A stretch of 43,271 bases of DNA from Anaerolineae bacterium clx_CAG2 (GTDB lineage Bacteria > Chloroflexota > Anaerolineae > JAAEKA01): NCBI GenBank assembly GCA_014155705.1, contig JAAEKA010000035.1, positions 1 to 43,271 of the forward strand, given 5' to 3'. The stretch's first letter is position 1; each line of letters starts with the position of its first letter. Below the pieces are notes generated by a model. The model saw only the letters and a list, made by a program, of their open reading frames with translations, ran no database searches and was not told the origin of the DNA. Of the stretch, positions 15,692 through 24,459 are shown piece by piece. The translations under genes and the position numbers were made by a program.

Positions 15692-18424
15692 TTACAACAA
15701 GCCCAGGCTGGTTGCTTTGGCGACCGCCTCCCGCCGCCCGTTGACCTGGAGCTTGCTGTAGATATTGGCCGCGTGTCTTTTGACCGTCATAGGGGAGATG
15801 ACCAACGCCTGCGCGATCTCTTTGGCCGTCAGGCGCTGCGCCAGGAGAATCAGGATGTCATGCTCGCGGTCGGTCAGGGGTTCGACCAGTTCCATTTGGC
15901 TCATGGGCGAGACAGCCGCTTGAGGGCGGGAAACCGCCGCTGTGGGTTCGCCAAATGCTTGCAGAATCTGGGCCGCGTAGGCAGGCAGGATGCCTGTCCA
16001 GCGTAACCGGGCGACCAGGCTCGCCATTCGTGGCCCGAGGTCGACGAAGAGGCGAATGAAGCCGCCGGGCTCTGCCAGCGACACAGCCTGTTGCAGGCGC
16101 GCGAGCGCCGCTTGCTCGTCCCTCTGGGCATCGTGCAACAAGGCTTGCAGCGCCAGCACCTCGATGGTGAAGTGGGTGTTGTGAGTGGCAGTCACGAACG
16201 CGTGCAGCCGGGCCAACACTGCTGCGGCCTGCTCGCGGCTGGCCGCCGTGTCTTGCGCCAGGAGGATCTTCGGCAGCGTCAGTTGCGGCGCATAGAAATA
16301 CGGCATCAAGGTGAGCGGCAGAAACGGTCCGATCGTCGTCGCCCAATGCCTGGCTGCGCCCAGATCCCCTCGCCTGACGGCCAGTTCCGCCTGGAACCCT
16401 TGTACGAGCAAACCGAGCGCTTCGCTGCGGGTCTCGCGCAGGAAATCGGAGGCCAGCTCGAGCTTCTGCTGCGCCTGGTCGGGTTGACCGCGCGCCTGGC
16501 AGATCGACGCGTCGATGAACGCGCTCTGCACATAGGCCATCGGTCTGCCCAAGTAGCGCAGGTTCTCCAGATCCCGGGCGTGAGCCTCGGCAGTCGCCAA
16601 ATCATTGCGCTCGTAGGCGACGCTACTGAGCAAGTAGTGCGCCCACCCCCGGGATTCGTGGCGCTGGTGTATCCTGCCTACAGCAAGCATCTCCAGCGCT
16701 GCCTGGGGTATCGCCGGCAAATCGCCCGCTATCCACTCGATGAAACCGCGCGAGCCAGCCACCCGTGCATGCACCACGCCGTTGGCCACATCCTCTGGCT
16801 GTCCTTCCGCTAGCGTGCTATAGGCCAGATCGAGCCTGCCGGACATCTGGTAGGCAACGGCCAGATACAGCCAGCTCGTAGCGCGCATGTAGTACCAGGC
16901 GCGCGGCATGGCCGCCAGCGCCCGTTGGGTGAGTGCGATCACGTGTGCAGGATCAGAGGCTGTCTCGCAGGCGTAGATGCCGCGCAGGGCGTCGATCTCG
17001 CCTCGCAAGTAAACAGCGCGCTCCGGCTGATCCGGCGTCTGCGCCAGGAGGCTTTCGGCCCGATCGAGCGCCTCCATAATCGACGCCCAGTCGAACTGTT
17101 TCAATCCGGCCACCTGGGCTGACATCAGAATCAACTCAGGATAGTGCGTGACCGATTCCGCCGGGAACAGGTCGAAAATATGTTCGAGAAGTTGCCACTG
17201 TTCAGAGTTCATCAATGCATGGCGCTGCTCTGCCAGCAGACGCACAGCCGACGGTGTATCATCGCCCAACAGCGCGTGCTGCAGCGCTTTCTCCAGTGAG
17301 CCCTGGCGGGCGTACCAGGCGCTGGCCCGGGCGTGCAGCGCTGCAATCTCATTGGCGCTGGCCTCACGCGCCAACTGGTCGCGCAAGAGCGCCTGGAAGA
17401 GGTGATGGTAACGGTACCATTCGCCGCGCGTGTCCAAAGCCACGGTGAACATGGCCGTCTGCTCCAGCCAGGCCAGAAACTCCTGCGGCCGACATTCGGG
17501 GTCATCCGGTCCGATCAGCGCCTCGCTCAATGGACTACACACCTGGTCGAGGAGTGAGGTCTTGAGCAGAAAACTTCTCATGGCAGACGGCAGTTGCGCC
17601 AGCACCTCACTCATCAGGTAGTCGAGCACATAGCGGTTCTCGGCGTGTAACTCCGTAATGTGACTGCCAACATCGCTGCTTTCGCGCAGTGTCAACATTG
17701 CCAGCCGTAACCCTGCGGCCCACCCCTCCGTTTTCTCGGCCAGCACGGTCAGCGCCTCGTCGGTCAGTGACACCTTCAGCGCCCGCTCCACGAACGCGGC
17801 GATCTCAGCTCTGGAGAAACGCAGATCTTGTCCCCGGATTTCTTCGAGCTGATGGCGCGCCCGCAGCACGCCGAGGGGCAGCGGCGGTTCCAGCCGGGTG
17901 ACGATCACCAGATGCATGTCCTGCGGCGGATGTTGCAGCAACAGACTCAGCAACTCGTGGATGGGCTGCTCGTGGATGAGATGATAATCGTCCAGCGCCA
18001 GGATGAAGTCGCGTCCCAGCCCGTCCAGGTCATTGAGCAGGATTTTGGCGACCACGGAGACCACCGGCAGGCTGATGCCGGTCAGCAAGGCTCGCGTCTC
18101 GGGCAGCGCATCGGGGACGATGGTCTGCATGGCGCTCACGACGTAGGCCAGGAAGACGCCCAGGTCATTGTCCGTTTCATCCAGCGATATCCAGGCGTGG
18201 GGGAGGTCGCAGGTCTCCAGCCAGGCGCTGACCAGCGTGCTCTTGCCAAAGCCGGCCGGCGCGGCAACCAGGATCAACGGGTGATCCAGTCCGTTGTTCA
18301 GCGTTTGCTTCAGGCGCGGGCGATCAACCAGATCGGCAGTGACGCGCGGCCGCTGAAGTTTCGTTTGCACCAGGGCCTGTTGGCTAATGCGAGTGATCAC
18401 GGGGTCTTGGTCAACCTGGCACAC
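15692..18424 (-). CDS. MalT-like LuxR-family ATP-dependent transcription regulator (copy 1)
   Basis: STAND-type regulator of 910 residues. The N-terminal NTPase has Walker A APAGFGKSTL and Walker B FILALDDYHL, followed by a winged-helix/TPR-like middle of helical repeats and a C-terminal LuxR HTH (EPLTDREHDILILL ... TAKEIAQALVISPMTVKRHA). E. coli MalT, the model, activates maltose genes when bound to ATP and inducer. The start is GTG 18424, though a GTG nine codons later is possible. It lies upstream of, and in the same direction as, the glucosidase and glucose-oxidation operon, so a sugar-responsive activator is a reasonable guess. AACCCA/TGGGTT arms at 15630-15657 may form a hairpin in the spacer after it. 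Confidence 0.88.
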   Translation of the reverse strand: MCQVDQDPVITRISQQALVQTKLQRPRVTADLVDRPRLKQTLNNGLDHPLILVAAPAGFGKSTLVSAWLETCDLPHAWISLDETDNDLGVFLAYVVSAMQTIVPDALPETRALLTGISLPVVSVVAKILLNDLDGLGRDFILALDDYHLIHEQPIHELLSLLLQHPPQDMHLVIVTRLEPPLPLGVLRARHQLEEIRGQDLRFSRAEIAAFVERALKVSLTDEALTVLAEKTEGWAAGLRLAMLTLRESSDVGSHITELHAENRYVLDYLMSEVLAQLPSAMRSFLLKTSLLDQVCSPLSEALIGPDDPECRPQEFLAWLEQTAMFTVALDTRGEWYRYHHLFQALLRDQLAREASANEIAALHARASAWYARQGSLEKALQHALLGDDTPSAVRLLAEQRHALMNSEQWQLLEHIFDLFPAESVTHYPELILMSAQVAGLKQFDWASIMEALDRAESLLAQTPDQPERAVYLRGEIDALRGIYACETASDPAHVIALTQRALAAMPRAWYYMRATSWLYLAVAYQMSGRLDLAYSTLAEGQPEDVANGVVHARVAGSRGFIEWIAGDLPAIPQAALEMLAVGRIHQRHESRGWAHYLLSSVAYERNDLATAEAHARDLENLRYLGRPMAYVQSAFIDASICQARGQPDQAQQKLELASDFLRETRSEALGLLVQGFQAELAVRRGDLGAARHWATTIGPFLPLTLMPYFYAPQLTLPKILLAQDTAASREQAAAVLARLHAFVTATHNTHFTIEVLALQALLHDAQRDEQAALARLQQAVSLAEPGGFIRLFVDLGPRMASLVARLRWTGILPAYAAQILQAFGEPTAAVSRPQAAVSPMSQMELVEPLTDREHDILILLAQRLTAKEIAQALVISPMTVKRHAANIYSKLQVNGRREAVAKATSLGLL

Positions 18425-18560
18425 CGTGCCTTACCGGAATGAAACGCGTACCATGGCCACGCGGAATGCAGCACACGCATGGCGCAAGAGCATTATATCC
18501 AGCAAGATGCAAGATGCAACATACCAGGGACTGTGCGGCGGCGCTTATCCTTGGTAGATC

Positions 18561-20270
18561 TCAAAGTCCATCTGGCGCATGATACGCGGTCACCGCTGCA
18601 CGCACCGATGGATAGATGTGCTCTGCGCCAAGCCGCTTGGTCAGTCCCGTCGCTGTCAGGAGTCCACGCAACGGCCCGTTCGCGCGCGCGATCCACAGGT
18701 CGACGCCCAGTCGCTCCAGGTCGGTATCCAGAGTTTCCAACGCCTCGGCCGCTGTCGAGTCGAAGTCGCTGATCGCTTCGGCATCGAGTATGACGCACCT
18801 CAGTTCTGGGCCGGCGTTGGAGATCAGCGCCTCCAATCGCTCGGTGAAGTAGGCCGCGTTGGCAAAGACCAGCGGCGCATCGAAACGATAGACGATCAAG
18901 CCCGGCTCGGTCAGCGCTGTCTCTTTGTCTTCGACGCCGCGATAGATCGTGCCGCCGGCAACGTCCACATCGTCCAACAGGGCATCGTGCGGCCGCGAGA
19001 TGCGATAGAGGATGATGATCAACGACAGCACCACGGCGACGAGAATGCCCCACAAAACGCCGACGGTGAGCACGCCCATCGTCGTCACTACCGCCAGCCA
19101 GAACTCGGCGGGACGCACCTGTCGCAAGAAGCGAAAGGCCGCGATGTCGATCATCCCGAGCGCGGCGATGATAATGACGGCGCCCAGCGCGACGGTGGGC
19201 AGCGGCGCCAGCAGCGGGGTGAAAAAGAGCAGGAAGATGATGGTCAGCGCGGCTGCGATCAGCCCGACCCACTGCGATTGACCGCCCATCTGATCGTTAA
19301 CGGTGGTGCGCGATGCGCTCATCGCACACGGGAACCCGGTCAAGAGGCCGGCGGCGATATTGGCCGTACCGATGCCGACAAATTCCTGGTTAGCGTCGAT
19401 CTTCTGGCTGTGTCGCGCTGCAAAGACACGCGAGGTCAGGATCTCATCAGCATAGATCAGAATCATGAGGGCCAGGGCGGCGGGCAGCAACGCAAAGACG
19501 TCTTGAATCGTGACCGGCGGGATGGCCAGACTGGGCAGTCCGGCCGGCACTGCGCCGACGACCGCGACGCCCTTGGCCTGGAGATCGAAGAGGGCCGAGG
19601 CCACGATAGCGCCGACGACGACGATCAGCGGGCCGGGCAGCTTGCGGTTGACGCGGCGCATGATGAGCAGCGCTGCCATGCAGACGACGCCAATGGCAAC
19701 GGTGAGCAGGTGCGCCTCGTCGAGGCGGCTGATCAGCTCCAGCACCTGCCGGAAGAATTGATCGCTCTCAAGCTTGATGCCGAACATCTTGCCCAACTGG
19801 CTGCCGATGACGATCAGCGTCGCGCCCAGGATATAGCCGACCAGCACCGGCTTGGACAAGAGGTCGGTGATGAAGCCGAGCCGGGCGACGCGCGCGAGCA
19901 GCGCGACCACGCCCACAAGGAGCGCGAGCAACGCGGCGAGCGCCGCATAGCGCGCGGCGTCGCCGCCAGCCAGCGGCGCAACGGCGGTTGCTGTCATGAT
20001 CGCGGCCGTCGCCTCCGGTCCCACGATGACCTGCTTGGAGGTGCCAAACAGCGCGTACATGACCATCGCGCCCAGGGCAACGTACAGCCCTGCGACCGGT
20101 GTAACTCCGGCCAGATCGCCGAAGGCCATCGCCGAGGGGACGATCAGCGCAAACACCGTGACTGCCACGATCAGTTCTGTGCGGAGTAACGCGGGACTGA
20201 ACCCTTTGATGAGGGCCAGACCGGGAATGAAGCGGGCAATGCCTGTGGAGGTCGGTTGTGATTGTTTCAT
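18561..20270 (-). CDS. SulP-family anion transporter with STAS domain
   Basis: Membrane protein of 569 residues in the SulP/SLC26 family, which carries sulfate, bicarbonate or other anions. The hydrophobic part (about 1-410) includes the family opening FSPALLRTELIVAVTVFALI, PSAMAFGDLAGV and the VGPEAT motif. The STAS domain (about 450-560) has VFANAAYFTERLEAL and DFDSTAAEALETL with the loop Ser/Thr that is regulated in anti-sigma antagonist-like folds. ATG 20270 has AGGAG five bases upstream; an upstream in-frame TTG is rejected. Substrate unknown. It lies downstream of a small membrane ORF and the ion-channel gene. Confidence 0.9.
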   Translation of the reverse strand: MKQSQPTSTGIARFIPGLALIKGFSPALLRTELIVAVTVFALIVPSAMAFGDLAGVTPVAGLYVALGAMVMYALFGTSKQVIVGPEATAAIMTATAVAPLAGGDAARYAALAALLALLVGVVALLARVARLGFITDLLSKPVLVGYILGATLIVIGSQLGKMFGIKLESDQFFRQVLELISRLDEAHLLTVAIGVVCMAALLIMRRVNRKLPGPLIVVVGAIVASALFDLQAKGVAVVGAVPAGLPSLAIPPVTIQDVFALLPAALALMILIYADEILTSRVFAARHSQKIDANQEFVGIGTANIAAGLLTGFPCAMSASRTTVNDQMGGQSQWVGLIAAALTIIFLLFFTPLLAPLPTVALGAVIIIAALGMIDIAAFRFLRQVRPAEFWLAVVTTMGVLTVGVLWGILVAVVLSLIIILYRISRPHDALLDDVDVAGGTIYRGVEDKETALTEPGLIVYRFDAPLVFANAAYFTERLEALISNAGPELRCVILDAEAISDFDSTAAEALETLDTDLERLGVDLWIARANGPLRGLLTATGLTKRLGAEHIYPSVRAAVTAYHAPDGL

Positions 20271-20277
20271 CGTGCTC

Positions 20278-20439
20278 CTATGCAATCGTATCAGCAGCGC
20301 GGCGGGCGGTGGGCAGCGCCGGCAGGGCGGTCAGAAAGATGCTGACCACCGCGGCCATAGCACCGGTAGGCGACATCGCGATTTGTACCAGCGCCACCGT
20401 GAAGAGCGCCGCAACCAGCGGCCCTGGCCTGTAGGTCAA
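20278..20439 (-). CDS. small hydrophobic ORF upstream of SulP
   Basis: A 53-codon frame from TTG 20439 to TAG at 20278-20280, immediately after a stop and ending seven bases before the SulP start codon. It reads as a hydrophobic segment (PLVAALFTVALVQIAM), a short turn, a second one (AMAAVVSIFLTALPALP) and a basic tail, that is, two membrane helices. No good Shine-Dalgarno. It could be a real small membrane protein coupled to SulP or a C-terminal remnant of a lost transporter. I recognise no family. Confidence 0.35.
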   Translation of the reverse strand: MTYRPGPLVAALFTVALVQIAMSPTGAMAAVVSIFLTALPALPTARRAADTIA

Positions 20440-20468
20440 TTACCGGTAAGCTCCCTGAGAGTATCGGT

Positions 20469-22370
20469 TTAGAAGAACAGCAGCGCCACCATCCCGACCA
20501 AACCTATGTACAAAAGCGGGTAGGCCCAGTCAAGAATGCTGTCAATGCGCTGTACACGTTCGTTCTTGCCCTGGTTTTCCAGCCGCTTCATGACCACGTT
20601 GTAGAGCAACACCAGCACGTTCACTGCAAAGGTTACACTCATGACCGCGTCCAGGAAGGTGAGGTAGCCGAGTCGCGGGTAGTTGTCGGCCAGGCTCCAA
20701 CTGAAGGCGATGAACAACAGGATGTTGGCGGCCGCGGCCTCGATGCGCCGGGTGTAGTCGCGCAGGAAGAAGGTGAACCAGGAGATCAAGATGATCAGGA
20801 TGATGGGCAGAAAGACCTGCAGAACGTAGTAGTTCAAATGGCGCGGCGCGCTGAAGCTGAAGGTCATCCGTGAGACAGGGGTGTCCGAGGCGCTGGGCGC
20901 CTCTACGCTGGACGTGGCCGTGAAGTCGGTGATGATAAACTCATCCTCCCCGTGCGCCGGGTCGATTGCGCTGTAGCCGGGCAACTCCACCAGGGTGTAG
21001 CTCGTGGTCGGATAAAGCAGGTCCAGATAGATCGGGAAGGTCTGGGAATCAAAGGGATACTGCCGAAAATCGAAATCGGCCTGGAAGATCGTGTTGAAGC
21101 TCTCCGCATAGCGGACACGTCCGTCAGGCCAGATCGCCGCCGCGCGGCTCGGCACCCAGCGATTCCCCAACTGGTTGAAGAAGGTGAAGGCCGGCCAGCG
21201 GCTTCCCACATCGGCCAGGAAGCGGTCAAACTCCTTGTCGGTGTAAAGCTTCACGCTGCAGTCGCAGGAGTCCGGGCTGAAAGCCAGAGTCGGGTCCGTC
21301 CAGTCCATCCGCAGGTTTCCCAACACACTGAAGTTCTCGTCCTGCGAGTTCACCGCGCTGATGCGCAGGATCCTGAGGCCCGTTTTGACCTCGATGGGAG
21401 CTTCAAGGACTTTGTTACCTTGCGGCTGCGCCTGCCCGGTCAAGACATTCGGCGCATTGACACCCACCAGCACTCGATAGTCCCCCTCAGTCACAGTTCC
21501 ATCCGGCAGCGAACCGGCCTGCACTGCCAGCGTATAGCCAACGGCGCCTTCCGTCATGGTGTACGCCAGCGTCGCCCGAGATTCCAGACCACCCAGGTTG
21601 CCGGCTTCGAGCGCCTTGCCGCCGAAGTCGCGCAGGATAACCACCGGAATCAGATTGCCCGAGGTGGCTTCGGCGTACACCGTGAGGCTCTGACCGGCGT
21701 CGATGTCGGCGAGCTTCAGGCTCGCGGTGGGTGCAGCGGCCGTCAGGACGCCTGATGCTTCTTCCACCGCCGCTGCCAGGCCCCAAACGCCTGGCAGTCG
21801 TTGGGCGATGGGCGCGTCCGCCGGCTCGGCCGCGCCATCCTGGCTGGCGGGCGAGTCGAGTCCGACCGACAACACGTAGTCGCCAAAGGTGGCGCGGCCG
21901 AGGACTGAAAGCGAACTGGCTGCGAGGAGCACATAGTCGCCGGCAGCGGGCACGTCGAAGGCCAGGGCAGCCGCATACCCCGCGCCGCTGTCATCGTCGA
22001 AGGCCAGGAAGGTCTGGCTTCGGAGCGCTTGCACGGCCTCGCTTGCGCTCGCGTTCTCGGCCAGAAGGCGCTGAAGGTCCGCCTGGAAGGCAGCCATGGT
22101 TTCGTCCAGCGGCCTGGAGGTGTCCACGATCCCGATCGCAGGGTCCAGGTTGCCCGACGTGGTCTGCATAGAAATGGTCAGTGTGTCCCCTGCCTGGAGG
22201 TCTTGGAGCAGATAGGCGTGGGTTTCTCCAGCCTGCAAGCGCGCGGTGATGCGCTGAGTGGATGCAGGCTGATCCTGCGCGGCAGCGGAACTCGCCAGGA
22301 GGAGCATGAGGCCCGCTGCGAGAGATCCCACGAGAAGAAGCAAGGCGGTTGCAAGAGATCGTGGCTTCAT
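20469..22370 (-). CDS. pentameric ligand-gated ion channel homologue with N-terminal double beta-domain
   Basis: Cys-loop-receptor superfamily homologue, 633 residues. A signal peptide (1-32) is followed by two repeated beta domains (about 35-170 and 190-305, each with 'AGDTLTISMQTTSGNLDP' / 'AGQSLTVYAEATSGNLIP'), the ligand-binding beta-sandwich (about 320-512) with LRMDWTDPTLAF and the Pro-loop FRQYPFDSQTFPIYLDL (435-451), and four membrane helices: TM1 about 514-536, the pore-lining TM2 about 544-563, TM3 571-595, TM4 612-633. The canonical disulfide of the Cys-loop is absent; a CDC pair sits at 369-371. The layout resembles DeCLIC, a bacterial channel with two extra N-terminal domains. 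ATG 22370 has AGGA upstream. It follows the lipoprotein gene by 20 bp. Confidence 0.9.
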   Translation of the reverse strand: MKPRSLATALLLLVGSLAAGLMLLLASSAAAQDQPASTQRITARLQAGETHAYLLQDLQAGDTLTISMQTTSGNLDPAIGIVDTSRPLDETMAAFQADLQRLLAENASASEAVQALRSQTFLAFDDDSGAGYAAALAFDVPAAGDYVLLAASSLSVLGRATFGDYVLSVGLDSPASQDGAAEPADAPIAQRLPGVWGLAAAVEEASGVLTAAAPTASLKLADIDAGQSLTVYAEATSGNLIPVVILRDFGGKALEAGNLGGLESRATLAYTMTEGAVGYTLAVQAGSLPDGTVTEGDYRVLVGVNAPNVLTGQAQPQGNKVLEAPIEVKTGLRILRISAVNSQDENFSVLGNLRMDWTDPTLAFSPDSCDCSVKLYTDKEFDRFLADVGSRWPAFTFFNQLGNRWVPSRAAAIWPDGRVRYAESFNTIFQADFDFRQYPFDSQTFPIYLDLLYPTTSYTLVELPGYSAIDPAHGEDEFIITDFTATSSVEAPSASDTPVSRMTFSFSAPRHLNYYVLQVFLPIILIILISWFTFFLRDYTRRIEAAAANILLFIAFSWSLADNYPRLGYLTFLDAVMSVTFAVNVLVLLYNVVMKRLENQGKNERVQRIDSILDWAYPLLYIGLVGMVALLFF

Positions 22371-22388
22371 GGTTAGTTCCTTGAATCG

Positions 22389-22505
22389 GTTTACTGTGCG
22401 TTGCCGCCATGGCTGAAGAGCATGCGCTGCTCCCCGCCGGCCGTTTCCAGCGCCAGGCCACCCGCGCCATCCGGGCCGCCGGCCACGATGTCTCCCAACA
22501 GCTCA
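22389..22505. repeat. META cassette, copy 2
   Basis: Positions 22398-22505 are identical to 4100-4207; the two copies are 18,298 bp apart in direct orientation. Confidence 0.95.
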
Positions 22506-22642
22506 TGCCAGACGGTGTTCGTGATGGTGTTGGATGGCGCGGCAGGCGGAACCGGCGTGGCGGGCGGAGAGCAGGCCACGCCCACGATCAGCACGATGCT
22601 GAGGCAGGCCAGCAGCTCAATCAAGCGCGATACCGTGGTCAT
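22391..22642 (-). CDS. small chimeric lipoprotein ending in a META-domain tail
   Basis: An 83-residue lipoprotein. Signal peptide MTTVSRLIELLACLSIVLIV with lipobox GVAC, then a Pro/Ala linker, then NTITNTVWH, which looks like the opening strand of a META domain (the xxWxL position), and then directly ELLGDIVAGGPDGAGGLAL, the end of such a domain. The middle (CNSF...MAAC) is missing, so this appears to be an in-frame deletion form. Its last 36 codons are a perfect nucleotide copy of the broken gene at 4.1 kb. ATG 22642 has GGAGAGG upstream. It is probably co-transcribed with the ion-channel gene. Confidence 0.7.
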   Translation of the reverse strand: MTTVSRLIELLACLSIVLIVGVACSPPATPVPPAAPSNTITNTVWHELLGDIVAGGPDGAGGLALETAGGEQRMLFSHGGNAQ

Positions 22643-22671
22643 GGGAACCTCTCCTTCAGGAATGATCAAAT

Positions 22672-22703
22672 GCCGCCGTACGCGCCATGGCGCGTACGGC
22701 GGC
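22672..22703. other. perfect 32-bp palindrome
   Basis: GCCGCCGTACGCGCC-AT-GGCGCGTACGGCGGC reads the same on both strands without a mismatch. It lies between the SHOCT protein stop and the lipoprotein start. It could be a terminator hairpin, though no T-run follows, or a binding or repeat site. Confidence 0.8.
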
Positions 22704-22753
22704 GTCAACGGTTAGAAACACATGATCTGCGCCGATGGCTTCAAGCAGGTTTG

Positions 22754-23239
22754 TCAGCTTGCCAGCAGCTTCGCCTTCTGGGCGGCGAACTCCTCTTCGG
22801 TGAGCAGTCCCTGGGCCTTGAGTGTTCCCAGGCGCTCGAGCTGCGTGATCACATCTGCCTGCGACGCCGGGGCCTGCTGGGCGGCAGGTGTAGTCGCCGC
22901 GTGCGGGTTGGCGGCCGTGTCCTTGTCCTCTTCCGCCTCGAGCATGGCGATCTCCTGGTCAGTTGGCTCTTGGCCCTCGATGCCGAGTTCGTTCATGGCG
23001 GCATCAAGCTGTTCTTCCGAGAGATCCTCGGCCTTCATCCCCGTGTGTTGCTCGACCTGCTGGACCTCACTCTGACTCATCTTGGTCGCACTTGTCCCAA
23101 CGGCGAGTAGCACGGCGCCGCCAATGACCAGCCGTCTGCGCATCCGTCTGCGCATCCGGCGATGCCTCCGCATGACACTCCTTCGGGCTACGCCTCTTCC
23201 TGGGCCTCTTCCTGGGCCGCCTATTCCTCGTCTTAGCAT
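22754..23239 (-). CDS. SHOCT-domain protein with Arg-rich N-terminus
   Basis: About 161 residues from ATG 23239 (AGGAG eight bases upstream). It has an Arg/Gly-rich start (RRHRRMRRRMRRR), one membrane helix (LVIGGAVLLAVGTSA), an acidic middle with EDLSEEQLDAAMNELGIEG, an Ala/Thr/Gln linker, and a C-terminal SHOCT motif DVITQLERLGTLKAQGLL followed by TEEEFAAQKAKLL. SHOCT tails act as short oligomerisation or targeting modules. A near-identical SHOCT tail occurs in the ORF at 24460-24678. An upstream in-frame start at 23341 is not supported by a Shine-Dalgarno. Confidence 0.75.
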   Translation of the reverse strand: MLRRGIGGPGRGPGRGVARRSVMRRHRRMRRRMRRRLVIGGAVLLAVGTSATKMSQSEVQQVEQHTGMKAEDLSEEQLDAAMNELGIEGQEPTDQEIAMLEAEEDKDTAANPHAATTPAAQQAPASQADVITQLERLGTLKAQGLLTEEEFAAQKAKLLAS

Positions 23240-23717
23240 GACTGATCTCCTCGATTGCTGCGCGCTAGAGGCAGCGAAGCTCGCCGCCCGTCGATTCCGA
23301 AGCCAATATTCGTGCTCTGAGCAAGCTTGATCCCTGGTCACTCCGTGTGCGCCTGGATCTGTCCGCTGCGCGCCGCGGTTACCAGGGCGGCATCATTGCG
23401 CTCATTGCTTTTGGGCGGTGCGAGCCGCGATATTGCGCAAAGCAAAGCCTTAAGCAATGCGTTCTTCCATGCGCAGGAAAGGGGGTTGCACCAGGATGGG
23501 TGCAGCGGCCAATTCAGGCAGGCTTTCGGTAACTGTTCAGGCATGGCATTAGAAACCGGGTTTTTGTCTCGCAGACCAAGGTCATGGCGCCATGAAAGGC
23601 GTTTGCGAAGACATGAACCATGTGCGCACGAGAAAAACCCGGTTTCTGACCGACCGGCTGAGCAGTTACGGCTTACGTCAGGCGATGCGCCGTGTACGTG
23701 CCAGCCGCCACAGCAGA
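23240..23717. other. 478-bp spacer with one 97-bp repeat
   Basis: Apart from the palindromic element at 23551-23647 I find no gene, RNA or clear terminator here. Short frames on both strands lack any protein-like character. Confidence 0.5.
23551..23647. repeat. AGAAACCGGG palindromic element, 97-bp form 1
   Basis: Ends in AGAAACCGGGTTTTT and AAAAACCCGGTTTCT (15-bp perfect inverted ends). The interior has TGTCTCGCAGACCAAGG, TCATGGCGC and TGTGCGCACGAG. It is the same length as, and shares the inner layout of, the copy at 32048-32144. Confidence 0.85.
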
Positions 23718-24251
23718 TCAGCCGGAGGCCGGTTTTGCGCTTTCCTCTTCGGCTGGCGCCTCTTCGGGCATCTCCTCGGCGACCGTCTCAGCTTCCTGAA
23801 CTACCTCTTCCGACACCTCGTATGATTCTGCTTTGCCGCCCAACTCGGCTAATTTGGCGGTTACTGCTGCCGCCTCGTCAGAAGCAGCCAGGATGCACAC
23901 GGCCGCCTTGCCGCCATCCAACTGACCGTCGATGCGGGCCAGGTCGTCCTTGGACATTCCCAATCCCTTGCGGAAGAAGGAACCGACAACGCCGCCGAAG
24001 ACAGCGCCAGCCAGTAAGGTCGCCCCCCCGGTCAGGACTGCGGCCAGACCAAAGAGGATTGCGCCTGTTCCGGTCTTGCGCTTGCCCAGTTTGTGCGTCT
24101 TGATCTTGCCCTTGTCGTCTTTGACCAGGACGCCGATCGCGCCCAGCTTGATTTCCTTGCTGGCCTTGTCCCACTGCTTGACCTGATCGACCGCGTAGTC
24201 GGCGACAGCCTCGCTTTCAAAGAAAGCCAGTACGAGTTGTTTGCTTGCCAT
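23718..24251 (-). CDS. DUF1269 family membrane protein
   Basis: A 177-residue protein. The N-terminal part (MASKQLVLAFFESEAVADYA) and central Gly-zipper hydrophobic region (TGAILFGLAAVLTGGATLLA, then GAVFGGVVGSFF) are typical of DUF1269, followed by CILAASDEAAAVTAKLAELGG and a long acidic tail of Glu, Ala and Pro. Members of this family have no established activity. The start ATG 24251 is preceded by AGGAGAATC. It lies between two SHOCT genes, and all appear to be stress- or envelope-type small membrane proteins (inference from type only). Confidence 0.8.
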   Translation of the reverse strand: MASKQLVLAFFESEAVADYAVDQVKQWDKASKEIKLGAIGVLVKDDKGKIKTHKLGKRKTGTGAILFGLAAVLTGGATLLAGAVFGGVVGSFFRKGLGMSKDDLARIDGQLDGGKAAVCILAASDEAAAVTAKLAELGGKAESYEVSEEVVQEAETVAEEMPEEAPAEEESAKPASG

Positions 24252-24350
24252 TTCAGATTCTCCTGTAACATAAGATAGAGTGGTTGATGTGTCAGACGCA
24301 GTTGGCGATTGGGCTGCAACTCACGCGTCAGACGGTCGTTTTCAAATCGC

Positions 24351-24374
24351 GTTTCTGCAACCCGTTGCAGAAAC
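24351..24374. repeat. 11-bp perfect inverted repeat
   Basis: GTTTCTGCAAC, two C residues, GTTGCAGAAAC. It is one of two palindromic blocks in the spacer between the SHOCT ORF and DUF1269. Confidence 0.75.
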
Positions 24375-24409
24375 GGTCAGCAGTGCGCCGACGATGCTGG
24401 GCAAGGAGG

Positions 24410-24457
24410 CCCTTCGGATTGGAGCGTCGTTTCGCAACCCGAAGGGTCTTGCGCTCC
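24410..24457. repeat. interleaved inverted repeats
   Basis: CCCTTCGG (24410-24417) pairs with CCGAAGGG (24439-24446), and GGAGCG (24421-24426) pairs with CGCTCC (24452-24457). The two pairings are interleaved, so they exclude each other or could form a pseudoknot-like fold if transcribed. Confidence 0.55.
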
Positions 24458-24459
24458 GA

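Noticed and set aside
18579-20189. 536-codon plus-strand frame opposite SulP
   Set aside because: Composition (Asp, Gln, Arg, His runs) is typical of antisense frames; the SulP frame is unambiguous.
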